In this document: piece after piece, positions 1 to 11,560 of the stretch
Layout of the letters: the number at the start of each line of letters is the position of its first letter
Position numbering within the stretch: position 1 is the stretch's first letter
Source: Trachythela sp. YZ-2020
Lineage: Eukaryota > Cnidaria > Anthozoa > Malacalcyonacea > Clavulariidae
Direction of reading: 5' to 3'
Length of the DNA: 64,000 nucleotides
Assembly (NCBI GenBank): GCA_016169945.1
Contig: JADLSH010000036.1
Span: 1 to 64,000 of the forward strand
The notes under the pieces: generated by a model
Database searches by the model: none
What the model was told of the DNA's origin: nothing
What the model saw: only the letters and a program-made list of their open reading frames with translations
Made by a program: the position numbers and the translations under genes

Positions 1-1400
1 TGTTTAAAACTACTTAATGGAGTGATAAACCGTTGAGCAAATTCCACTGTAGTTGGGGAAGTGTAGTATATTATATATGGGGAATGTGTTTACTTGATAT
101 GTACTGGTATTCCAATTTTTAAAACATTCTAAAATTTAGTCAACTGAATTAGTTAATAAAGTATATTGATCTTATCAAGCATTATATTCTCTATCGATGT
201 TCTACATCCTTTCTAATCTGTGTGGATGCAGAAAATCTCTCTAGGCTTAAATATCATGAACTCTTGTCTCTGATCCTTGAACTTCCATGTGAATTTCTAA
301 ATACCAGCACGTAAACCTGGGCTTTAGTGATTTCTTATCCTGCTCTGAAATGTTGAACAAAATAACAAGTGTGAGACTGCTGAAATGTGCTATAACACTA
401 ATCTCAATTTGGTATGAAAGACATCGAATTGACTGGTTTCAAAAAGTTATACACCACTAACCAATATTCTGGACAACATAAACGTAATTGAATTCTCTCC
501 AGACAATGAGAGCAATTTATGATAAAACCTGACAAATATCGTAAAAATATATTTTCTCGTATTCTAGCAATTTTTTGGGGAGTCACTATTTCAGGCCAAA
601 TTTTTTTTTTTGTCTCTCTTGACCAGTCACACTGGTTATGCGTGGTGTGAAAGAGCAGCACTAATCACTGGTCAAGTACTAACCGCTATTTGCATATTAA
701 AGAGATACATAGTTTCTGTTTAAAAACGCAGTCAAGACATATTAGTTGGCATTTCTTGTGAATTTTTCTGACGTCACGGTTTCAGGCGAAAATATTTATG
801 TCTCCGACCAGCTACTGCTATGGTACGTGAAAGAGCACACCTTAATCCAGGGGCCTCACCCATTTTTTTCTACATGACCCAAAACCTAAGCTTCCGTAGG
901 TGTCCCGCGACCCTGAACACTGCCAAAATTTTTGAGCGCTATGCTTCATAATAATCAGAAAAACACACAGAATCGCAAATTCCTGCAAGGAAATATTCAT
1001 ATGTAAATATGTGCATCTTATCACTTGATCTTCCTGTCTTGTAAAGTTTAATAGGCAAGTTCGTGACCCTATAGACAAGTACTATGACCCATGCGATCAA
1101 GATGTTTTGTGACTTCTGAGGGAAAAGAAGGATCCCACTTGGGTCGTGACCTATGGTCAGTGAATTTCTGCCTTGTCTCTATCAAAAACACTAAATTTAC
1201 TATTTGCATATTAAGGAAATGTTACAGCTTGGTCAAAAAGCACTGTAAGATAGGTTTGATATTTTGGCACTTTTAATGTCACTATTTCCAGGCCGAAATT
1301 GTTTTTGTCTCTGACCACATTAAGTTATGGTGCATGGTGTGAAAGAGCGTCTTAATCTAAATTTACTGCAATCTAAATTCAAAATTCAAAAAACACTTCA
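1..1400 (+). repeat. ZNF 3'-flank block, copy 1 (gene itself lies left of the window)
   Basis: The first bases match the sequence that follows every ZNF gene in this window (compare 10640-10780, 27710-27860, 37070-37220), so the window opens inside the flank of another family member whose coding part lies outside. Positions about 130-620 match the Penelope-like fragment described at 27840-28380 but are more decayed. Positions about 585-665, 765-850 and 1275-1350 each contain a version of a unit running from 'gacgtcactatttcaggcc' through 'gtctccgaccag' to 'gtgaaagagcacacc'. No intact gene is visible. Confidence 0.7.
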
Positions 1401-3420
1401 ATTTATTTATTTGTAATGCAAAACGCACCAAGCATTGAAAATCATTGAGTTAGTCCTTTAAAACAAACTGAAACCACTTATCAACCACCAGTTGACGATG
1501 TCAGTAGATTTTCTATGCTGGAATGCAATATATTATTATGTCAATGTTATACCTAGTAAACTTTTTTTTCAAAATCTACATTCAAAGTATGCTGATGAGG
1601 CTAATAGAAGAATACTTTAATAGCAACAATGTAACCCCGTCTCAACAGTTATTTTTATTATTATTATTATTATTATTATCTCGAGCGGCAATAGTTGTCA
1701 GATACTAATTCCGCTCTGATATTTATACACCGGGTATGTATACATAGCGGAATGCAAAGTCCGAATATAAACGGATTGTTTTCACGTTATGCATGCGCGA
1801 GTTCAGGCCGAGAGAAAACCGTTTTGTACTGGAGTCGTGGACAAGAGACAACAAAGTCTGAAAATGAGATAAATGAAAACATTAGAGGTACATATGGGAA
1901 AAAACAGCCAAAAGATCAAGAGCATAAGATTGAGTTTCAAAGCGTTTAAATGCGTAAGGTTCAATTTGTATACTTGTTGGTCAAAGTGCCAACAGTATAT
2001 TATAGTTTCAGATTTTGAAACAAGGTAGGTCATCCTGTGTGGTTGTTACAAATATTGATTAATCTTAAAAGGTGTGTTTTAGTAATAATTAAAATACATT
2101 ATAGAATAAGAAACATATTAAACTTCAAAAACAAGCATGAAAAGAAGTATAAAGTACTGTTAAAAACAGTTGGGTTTTATGAAAATTTGAAATGTTTTCT
2201 GGAGACTTCTAAGGTTGAATTTCACAGTAAATCAAACTCTAAAAGAGTACGCACAATATACCTACTTTATATAGTTGGGCAATTGACAATTCTTATAGTT
2301 AAAATTAACAAATAAATCTTATCAATATTTTACTGATTTTGTACAAAATAAAAGAAATATATGAAAAGTTGCGTGTTACCATGGTTACAGCGATCGACTA
2401 GCGTATTTCATGTTACAATAACTTTGGGAGTAAACAAAGTCTAACAAGGAGGACTTATATCACTGCATGCATATATTTATAATATTTACTTCAAAGATCG
2501 ATAATGATAACTAGCCACTAGATTTATAGTCACATTTGTGTCAACCACAAATAGTAAGAATCCATCTCGCAAAGTAAACATAGCAAAGGTGAATGTCAAC
2601 GCGATTTCGCCATTAAAATGCCGAGAAACAATGTTTGTCAGTAATGAATGAATAGCTTTAGAATGGTTTGAAATTCGATCGGTCCATTCAATTCATCAAT
2701 ATAGAAACGTAAATAGTGGAACTGAAATGTTTTGATAATTGTTTCACTCATCTATAGTTCCATGTAAGTATAGACAGCAGTCTTAAGCTCCAAAGATTTA
2801 TACGTTTTCTTGTTCGTGCGTACAGCAAATTCAAAGCAAGTTTAATTTCTGATCAATGATATGACTAGCTGTTAAACAAGGTTCCTTGTTAAGTAAAACT
2901 CTTGGTTAAGTTTTATTGGTACACACGAGCAACAAATGATGTCAACGTCAAGGAAAATTTGTTTCGTTCAGTGGGTTTTATACCATCAAAACTATGTTGC
3001 TTAGTATACTAAACTCCATATACTAACCTATCGCGGTGCATGTCGATATTCCTGAACGTCAATCATCAAGCCAAAACTATCAATCAGAATCAATTATTAG
3101 ATACTTCTTTTTGTCGTTGGTATAAAGACGACTATAGGCCACTGGCGATGCAACATGTAGCCGGAAGCCTTTTATGCAAAATATGCGTCATTGGCCAGGA
3201 AAGTTAGTCCTGTCTTGCTTATTCGTCAGAAAAAGGGCCTGACTGGCTGCCACGTAGTAATGAGCGGCCACGGCTAAAATTTCAAATGAGGTCTCTACTG
3301 GTCGTCTCTATACTGTGACTTTTGTGTTCTGAAACCAGCAATATCGAGCTTCCAATGTTACAGTCACAACAAATCAAAGTGATTAATAAATATCTGCTGA
3401 TAGGCTAGTTAACCATTAGT
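1400..3420. other. Block-1 flank, no gene seen
   Basis: No convincing coding region. It contains a (TTA)n tract at 1649-1680. The part from about 2760 to 3110 is a diverged relative of 12360-12740 and 30750-31020/32285-32400: shared stretches include 'tatactaaactccat' and 'catcaagccaaaa'. It is therefore part of the duplicated ZNF flank. Short reading frames here have no recognisable domains. Confidence 0.6.
1649..1680. repeat. (TTA)n microsatellite
   Basis: An almost pure run of TTA triplets, read directly. Confidence 0.9.
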
Positions 3421-3424
3421 TATT

Positions 3425-3623
3425 AGCATAAGCCTGTCTAATATATGCATGCATATGAAAGGCAAAAGGTAAACAGTGGGATGCAGTGAAGTGTACAACA
3501 TAAACAACCATGTTTGTGTTTGAATAATATTTGCAAAAGAAAATTATTTCGCTTTGTCTTAAGCCTGTAGAGGGAAAAGTTGGTATTTCTTGCTTATGCT
3601 TATTCTACTGTGTGACCTGGTCA
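3425..3623 (-). mobile_element. Degenerate MITE copy, reverse orientation
   Basis: Read on the minus strand it matches the outer MITE at 29481-29690. Shared landmarks are 'gggatgcagtgaagtgt', 'acaacataaac' and 'ttaagcct.tagaggga'. Its end is immediately followed by the mariner-like element that begins at 3626. Confidence 0.5.
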
Positions 3624-3625
3624 TA

Positions 3626-5793
3626 CAGGGTGTATCAAAACTGCAAATACTATAATTTGTGAAGTGCATGAGATCAGCATTGAAATACTGCTTCTCAGGC
3701 AACAAAATAAGCACACAAAGGGAATGCACTAAAATTAGTTCAGATTACGAATGGCTCAGCTAAATGTTAGAGCAAAGAGTATTTCTTGTTTTAAAGTACG
3801 CCCAAACTCAAAACTCGATAAGAAATAATGTAAACTGAGCCATCAATTAACTACAGAAAGTTTAATCAATTTGTGTGCTTATTTTGTACTCCTGGGAAAT
3901 GTATTTTCAAATCCAGAAGGTAATTATTTGCATGTTACTGAAATTTAATGTATGATCTCGTGCATACAATATATATTAGCTTATAGACTGCATAAATAAA
4001 ACTGCAATGAAGAAAGAATTATTGTTAATTTCAATGGCTATACGTTGGAATGTAAAGAGGTAAATATTGACAGGGTGCACAGGTTGCTATTGACTTATTA
4101 AGAATTAAACACCTGTAATTTTCTCGCCTTGGAACTAAAGCAGCTTCTGTAAATTCTAAAGAGAATAATTTATAAAATGATAAACACATAACGATGCACA
4201 TCAATTAGAGAAACACTAATTGACACAGAACAAATATTTTAATGTGGATAAATTAGTACAAACACAAATGTCCAGTAAAACGCTTTCTTTTCAACAAGGC
4301 TTCCAGGACAACCACCTGTTACACGACTTGACAAAATGCAATGGGTATTTAATGTGGTCTGAGCTCAAACCCAGCCACAGAAGGCAATTCTGGCAGAAGA
4401 AGATCATCCTGAGTCTGCAGAAATATTAGGCTGGTTGTGAGATCTACTTCCAGCAAATCCCCATGGAGTGCTCTCTGTCGTAACCTAACCCAATCGGCAC
4501 AAGCTTTAACCGGATAACAAGGCTAGAAATTAAAATGCATCCATACCGAATGCATGTGCGACACGATATTACAGGCGACTTTGCACGTCGATTGCGCTTC
4601 TCCGATGTGGTTTAACGAACGCCGTCGTCGCGAAACCTTTGAATAGCTTCTCGCTGGTTGGATTAGCCACGTTTACGATGAATGGCGGTCAATACAAATA
4701 AAGCGCCAACGCAATCAAAGCTGGTAATCCGGCCTGCATTTAATTTTTAAAGAGCAATTCCGCACATCTGATAGCCCGGGTATAATTATGCAAAAATAGT
4801 TTGACGATACCACTTTTTGGAAGGCTGGAATGTAAACGGAATTGCCTATCTTCGAATGCTCAATGAATTTTGTTCTCCTACAACTCCGTTGAACATTTTG
4901 GTCAATCGCATTGGTAAGGTTCCCGGGGTCTTGGTGGGTTTCAAGATTATGCACCCGCACATCGCCTTATCGCAGCGAGATCGCCTCATCGATGTGCTTG
5001 AGCATGCATTTTTAGTGAGAAATGAAAGATAAAGTTTAACTCCACTGCGCGATATTGATGAGTTACGCGAGAAAAAATTATCCGAGAATTCACGCTTACG
5101 AGAACAGCCTCCTTCCAGTTTTCTGTCTAATGGGCAAACATATGTACACGTTTGCGCCAAAGTTGGAAAGAGATGAAGACAAATGAAGGTCAAGGTTACT
5201 TATTGTTTCAGCACTTGGACATGTGTAACAACACAAACTGCTTTGTGATGCTAATTTTCAGCTGAAATATACATACATGTTGACGAATTCAAATAAAATA
5301 ACTGCCATGCATAAAATTTGATCCATTGCGTTTACGAAACCTAAGGGTTTAGTTCGTTTTGTTTTAACATAAACCGTTTCGTTATGCATAATATTTACTT
5401 ATGTCAATAATTTATGCACTCGTGGTTTAACTTATACAGCCATGGAAATTTGTAATAATAGATTATTTCAATAGTTTCAGGCAGTTTTGGAACATCTGAT
5501 TTTATAAAGTTGAACTTTACTCGTGTGGACTTTAACATACAGGTGGCAAAACCAAAATACCATGCAATTTGTATGCACGAGATCATACATTGAATTTCCA
5601 TGTGCAAATAATTACGCTTCTGGGATTTGGAAAATACGTTTCCCAGGGAGTAAATCAAAACAAGCAACAATGAGAGTGAACTAAACTTATGAGTTCAACC
5701 AGAAGCGTACACTATTTGCACAGCCATTGGAAATTCTAATGTATGATCTCGTGCATACAAATTATAGTATTTGCAGTTTTTTTATACACCCTG
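3626..5793. mobile_element. Mariner-like DNA transposon, decayed (2.17 kb)
   Basis: The ends are long inverted repeats. The left starts CAGGGTGTATCAAAACTGC, and the right, reverse-complemented, starts CAGGGTGTATAAAAAAACTG; homology continues for about 50 bp through 'aaatactataatttgt'. A TA dinucleotide flanks both ends (3624-3625 and 5794-5795), the Tc1/mariner target site. A subterminal motif 'tgtatgatctcgtgcata' recurs near 3951 and, inverted, near 5567 and 5735, so each end is itself palindromic. Frame-broken remnants of a transposase lie inside (see 4533-5040). Confidence 0.65.
4533..5040 (+). pseudogene. Remnant of a mariner-like transposase
   Basis: The + strand frame at 4533 reads KMHPYRMHVRHDITGDFAR before a stop. 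This resembles the 'hPYki...L...d...R..F..W' segment in the middle of mariner transposases. Further on, 4817-5032 reads FLEGWNVNGIAYLRMLNEF, similar to the mariner 'tVng..Y..mL..f' segment that precedes the second catalytic region. Several stops and frameshifts separate the pieces and no catalytic triad can be followed. The assignment rests on these two weak motifs, their correct order and the TA-flanked inverted repeats around them. Confidence 0.4.
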
Positions 5794-5795
5794 TA

Positions 5796-5948
5796 GACAA
5801 AACAATGAAAGACTGGATGGCATGGAGAACAGTGGGATTTCCAAAACAACGAAAAGACAATGGAACATTCTGATCACTGCATGGATCGTGACTGGATGCA
5901 GCATGGAGAACAGTGAGGAACTTTTGCAAAGGTCCATATGCAGGGTGT
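5796..5948. repeat. Segment shared with 32553-32700
   Basis: 'gacaaaacaatgaa', 'ctggatggcatg' and 'ggatttccaaaacaa' occur in the same order at 5796-5900 and 32553-32640. This is part of the ZNF flank shared by blocks 1 and 3, split from the rest of block 1 by the mariner-like insertion. Confidence 0.6.
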
Positions 5949-6224
5949 CCCCAAAAAGTCCCCTATAGAAATCACTCTTTTGTTGTTAAACGTGCGTTGT
6001 TATACCTCTGTGAATTTAAAATAGCTTTCTAAATCGAACAGCAACACAAAAATGTTCAAATTACAAATTCGTCTTACCGTCAGTGTTTGATAAGGAAATT
6101 GATTTCAACTGACTACCAGATAACACATTGTCGCTGGCACAACTATACGTCACACGTTACTATACAGGTAAATAAAAGGTGATAATAACCCACAAGAGTG
6201 ATTTCTAAAGGGGACTTTTTGGGG
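5949..6224. mobile_element. MITE, 276 bp, 31-bp inverted repeats
   Basis: The left end begins CCCCAAAAAGTCCCCTATAG and continues to 'aatcactctt'. The right end is its reverse complement with one mismatch. No coding capacity and no clear target-site duplication. The wording of the ends is reminiscent of mariner-type MITEs, but the superfamily is not established. Confidence 0.7.
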
Positions 6225-6429
6225 TTAATGCACATATGCGTTAATATACTTTTGGATAACTCTGCATGCCAATAGAAAAATCAAATGGCAATGAAAAGAA
6301 AGACCTCCAGTTTAATATTTTACCAGTAAAGACCAGAATTGTTTGAGGGTTACATAAGTAGTTATTATTAGGTAGTATATGCATGAGGTTATATTTTCAC
6401 CTCAGTTTTTGTTTGTTTCGCTTTGTTTT

Positions 6430-6540
6430 TACAACAATGTTTGTTTGTTTTGTTTGTTTTGTTTTTTTTGTTTGTTTGTTTGTTTGTTTTTGTTTGTTGT
6501 TTGTTTGTTTGTTTGTTTGCTTTGTTTGTTTGTACTGCTT
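6430..6540. repeat. (TTTG)n-rich microsatellite
   Basis: A long tract of TTTG/TTTTG units. All six frames stay open by composition, so the reading frames across it are artefacts. Confidence 0.9.
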
Positions 6541-6599
6541 GCTTGTGTGGTGTGTGTTTGTTTTGTCCGTCAGCAGTGACTCAAACACTTGAATTCAAA

Positions 6600-7290
6600 A
6601 CAGTTTATTACCAAAAAATTTATGGAGCTTATTTGTATGTAAGGCCAAATCGACGAAGTCTTGCTTTCCCAGAAGCTGAATAAAACGGAATGCGTTATGC
6701 ATGAATACTCAGTTGGACTTACTTTGCTGGCGGAGAATTCTTTCCTTCCGTTTTCATTCATGATAACATGAATATACCAATATATTTTGACAGTATCAGT
6801 AATTATAAAATAACATAGTGATGAAAACGCGTGCTCTGATTGGTCGAAACTCGTGTTTGGATCTGGCCATCCAAACAACACGGGAAGACTATCGTGTTGT
6901 TGTTATTTTATAAAACAATTACTTTATGGTTTCCGTGTTTGGATGGTCCGAAATCTCGAGCCGAAGACGAGTGATTTTGCGAAGCTTTTCTTGAACTCGA
7001 GCAACATTCCCGCGTGTTTGGATCAAATTGCCATCCAAACACAGAAACTTATAAAGAATGTAATTGTATAATACTTATCATGAATTATTTTTATATGAAC
7101 TATTTATGTATTGTAACATTATTACTATATTTGAAAACATATTGTATAAGATTTAATCCAAATAGATTTGAAATTAAAATATAAAAATCAGAATCTATAT
7201 ACCTCATCATTCCAATTGATTTTCCATAATTTTAGTCGTTGATCCAACGGAGCTTAAGCAGAAACAGCTGTGTTGTTGTCCAAAAGTCTC
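6600..7290. other. Intergenic, palindromic repeats at 6852-7042
   Basis: No gene is seen. Three versions of a palindrome built from 'gtgtttggat' and 'atccaaaca' occur at about 6852-6883, 6931-6945 and 7014-7042. The third is almost perfect, with a 9-nt spacer. Confidence 0.6.
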
Positions 7291-7295
7291 ACACC

Positions 7296-7751
7296 TTAAA
7301 ATAAGGTTGAAAGAAATTCACTCTCTCCGGAAGGGGGACCTCCTAAACTTCCGACAAACTCTCTAATATTTATTTCCAAACAAACCCCATATACACTCAC
7401 AATCACCTGTTTTAGTCCCCTTTTAAGTGAAACTTCCCGCCGATTTTGCGTAAGGCAGCTTGAAATTTCCGCTGGTAACAAGTCTGTTGAGTCAATAACC
7501 TTATAGGTAGTTGTAAACAAAGCCGTCAGATGACAACTTGTCAACAGATGGGGAAAAAGGAAGTTGTTGAAATAGCATTGGTACAAGTCTGTTAGCTGCA
7601 GTGTTTGTACCAAACGTTTTACAGCGTTTCTACGTGTGTACAATGAATTACTGATGAGATTCAACAAAGCCTGGTCGTCAATCATATCAGATATCATCTC
7701 CAGTTCAGCGCAAGTAATTAAAATTCCATTTAAATGCATGTAAACATCCAC
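7296..7751 (-). other. Unassigned minus-strand open frame
   Basis: A 150-codon open frame with the leucine-rich stretch CAELEMISDMIDDQALLNLIS. I do not recognise a family. It lies just downstream, on the minus strand, of the WDR6-like exon and could be an exon or a chance frame. No strong splice acceptor precedes it. Confidence 0.2.
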
Positions 7752-7945
7752 ATGTAATCTATATTCTTACAAAAATGTGAACTGTTCCAATTCCACATAT
7801 GAAATGTATATTTCACATATGAATGGTTCCAATTCACAGAATTTCACATGTAAAAATGATATGTGAAATTTCCAAAGGTATATTAAAATAATGAACATTT
7901 TCTTATTCTGGTTATAATGGTCCCGTTGGCATTTCCATGACTTAC

Positions 7946-8215
7946 CAGTCGCAGCCGAGGTGTGAGCATCGAGAATGGAAACCATACTCCATGAGCAAAT
8001 ATCTATTTTATCGTTCGGCGTTCCATGAATTTTAAACGAAGCAAATGCCACAGCACCATCGTCACCACCACTGCATAACAAGTACTGGTCGTCCTCTAAA
8101 AAAAACAACACAAGAAAATAATCCGATGGCGCCTCCTGGACCTCCAGGACGAAGAGTTTAGAACTGCTGGAGCTATCCACAATGGTAAAGGGTGTTCTAA
8201 ATAAGGACAGTTTCT
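7946..8215 (-). CDS. WDR6-like WD40 exon(s), partial
   Basis: On the minus strand two adjacent coding pieces can be read. The first (about 8215 to 8146) gives LSLFRTPFTIVDSSSSSKLF. After a possible 50-nt intron ending in a T-rich AG near 8094, the second (to 7946) gives YLLCSGGDDGAVAFASF and ends at a good donor (G|GTAAGT). The LLCSGGDDGA block followed by '.AH..A.TG' resembles WDR6, a WD40 protein that partners the tRNA 2'-O-methyltransferase FTSJ1. Only this fragment of a >1000-residue family is visible and no other exon was found within the window, so it may be a displaced gene fragment. The intron placement is uncertain. Confidence 0.4.
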
Positions 8216-8264
8216 TAGGCTCAGGAGAGAGAGAGCAGTTTTAAACTACACACGTAAAAATCTC

Positions 8265-8445
8265 ACACCTTGTCAACAAGATGTGTTCGCAACAGTGTTG
8301 CAGTAAGCTTGTCAACAAGTTGTAACAATGTTGTCATTTTATCAAGTTGCGACAAAGTTGTCACTCACAACTTGTTAACAAGTTGTTGATTTGTAGCAAG
8401 TCTGTTGAGTCAACAACCTTGTAGCAATTCTTTTATGTGCATCTT
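8265..8445. repeat. Palindromic 'caacaagttgt' repeat cluster
   Basis: Repeated and inverted versions of 'gtcaacaagttgtaac' and 'acttgttaacaagttgttg'. Related pieces occur at 7490-7620 and 12215-12265. No coding potential. Confidence 0.6.
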
Positions 8446-8594
8446 AATAAGCCTTATCAGCCTCGTTTCTGTGACTGAAATTGAATATAATTTATTAACC
8501 TGAACGAGGTCAATGAGGCTTATTTAGTGCACATAAAAGAATATTTAAACTCATCTGAATTATGAAAGTGGTCTATTATATTTTACCTGTTCTT

Positions 8595-9240
8595 TAACCA
8601 TTTCCCGCCAAAAGTCGTCGTGATGAGTAATTTTCCCGCATGAAGCTAGCACGACAGCGATGATCTTCATACATCACTGGAGTAAAAATCCAATGTCTCA
8701 AAATGAGTAGACTTTTTTCTTTGTTTTAGTCTGTTTGGTTGTCTTGGACTGGATTTCCCACAGAAAAGCCGTACACAGTCACTCTCACCGAGGCGTAGTG
8801 ACGAAAACACGGGCGGCAAAACGACAATGGCGCTCCAGATCTATGTGTGATTTGCGAGCCCTCCGTATTTGTAGAGATTTGAAAAAGAACTCAGAACAAT
8901 TACAAAACTAAAACGAAATCAAAATCTACTTTACTACCTAACAAATATTAAAATAGCCTGCATCTTCCGTTTTTTTCCCACCAAAATATAAAGAGAAAAT
9001 GTTTCCATATTCCACTCTAGTATATAGGTCAGTGTTAGCCGCCCGTGTTCGAAATCTCAGCGGATTTCAGAATCATTTCCATTATACTCTAGCGCAAAAT
9101 TCACACAAGCAGCCATTTTGAAATATTTGAAACAGTTAAACTGTCAAACTTTATTCTATTTTCTCGCTGATTGCAGTTTTATAAAAGTGAATACCTCAAT
9201 TTCTTAGTGTTATAGATTTTACCGTTGGCTGGTGAGTACT
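8595..9240 (+). promoter_or_regulatory. Conserved ZNF upstream module (ZNF-A copy)
   Basis: A ~650-bp block that recurs upstream of every ZNF copy, in full or in part: 15090-15522 plus 23867-24160, 25830-26550, 35000-35826, 38236-38846, 41388-41994, 44536-45145 and 52790-53453. It starts with TTTCCCGCC (8601-8609), an E2F-site lookalike, and ends with TATAAAA (9180-9186), about 130 bp before the first ATG. The block is more conserved than expected for spacer, but duplication alone could explain that. Confidence 0.55.
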
Positions 9241-9308
9241 GAGTGGTGAACGTTCAATCTCATGTGTTTAGGATTTGTGGCTTATTAAATACTACGTGTT
9301 ATCAAATT

Positions 9309-10416
<1,108 letters not shown>

Positions 10417-11560
10417 ATAATACTATTTAAACTGTTTTCGTTTTCGTTTTTGAAGTTATATTCACACTGAGTTTATATGGATATTGTTGCTCAAAACTAT
10501 TTTGAGAACGTATATAAACTGTTAAGTGGCAAATTTTCTGAAGTGTATCATATTTGGGGATCATGTTTTTACCTTGAAAACTCTTTTCGTTTTTTGATAT
10601 TACATTTTTTTGTTAATTAATGACAGTAATTTATATTAGTATTGTTGTTTAAAACTACTTTAAGAATGTATATAAACTGTTGAGTAAAATCTTACTGTAG
10701 TTGGGAAAAAGTGTATTATATTATTTACGGATCGTGTTTTTACTTGACATATACTGGTATTCCAATTTCCTTTTATAGCCAAACCGGATGTTGCAATATT
10801 GCGTAGCAAATAACTAACAATATTACAAAATTTGATTGGTATATTGCTCGAGGAATTTGCAAACGGTTATCGCAGATTGCCGCGTGCGTTTGCTCATTCG
10901 CTACACGATATTCCAAGTCATTTTACAGTATTTTGAGGACTGGTTTGCAAGTTTTTTCGTGGAAAACTCAATTGAAGTCTATAAAGACCTACTCGAACCA
11001 CAGGCGGCCCAATTTCAGGGTGAATGATCAGGAGTTGCGGGTTTTTAACGGTTTTTTATAAACAAATTTTATACTCCACCAAAACTATTCTAAAAACATT
11101 CTTAAATTAGTCAAATAACTACACTTTAACAATAAAATATAGTTGACATGATAGTATAATGCCTTTGCATTCTTTTAATTACGCCATGGGCTCATTTAGA
11201 GCGGTTTATGCAACCTTTTCTGTGGTCTATATGTTGTGTCAAATTGTGTGTTGCTCGTTATATAACGAATTTTTTGACAATTTTTTGACGTCACTATTTC
11301 AGGCAAAAAATTTTTTGTCTTCGACCAGTTACTAAGTTATGGTGCATGTAGTGTGAAAGAGCACACCTCAATCTATCAAACAACACTAAATTTACTATTT
11401 GCATATTAAGGAAACAAGTTACAGCTTCGTTCAAAAAAAGAAATTTGCAAGACATATTTTCTGACATTGACAATTTTTGACGTCACTATTTCAGGCCAAA
11501 ATTTTCTGTCTCCGACCAGTTACTAAGTTATGGTGCATGTAGTGTGAGGGAGTACACCAA
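10417..11560 (+). repeat. ZNF-A 3' flank
   Basis: Matches the flank of ZNF-D (27506-27860) up to about 10776. About 10777-11078 has no counterpart in the other copies and looks like a ~300-bp insertion without clear terminal repeats. About 11285-11430 and 11468-11560 are two copies of the 'gacgtcactatttcaggc ... gtgtgaaagagcacacc' unit also seen at 585-1350 and 28570-28660. No intact gene. Confidence 0.6.

Noticed and set aside
4715..5193. Minus-strand frames inside the mariner-like element
   Set aside because: The + strand gives the only motifs that fit a transposase; the minus frames overlap these and look random.
6379..6683. Overlapping open frames in a TTTG-rich tract
   Set aside because: Low-complexity microsatellite keeps all frames open; no domain and no conservation.
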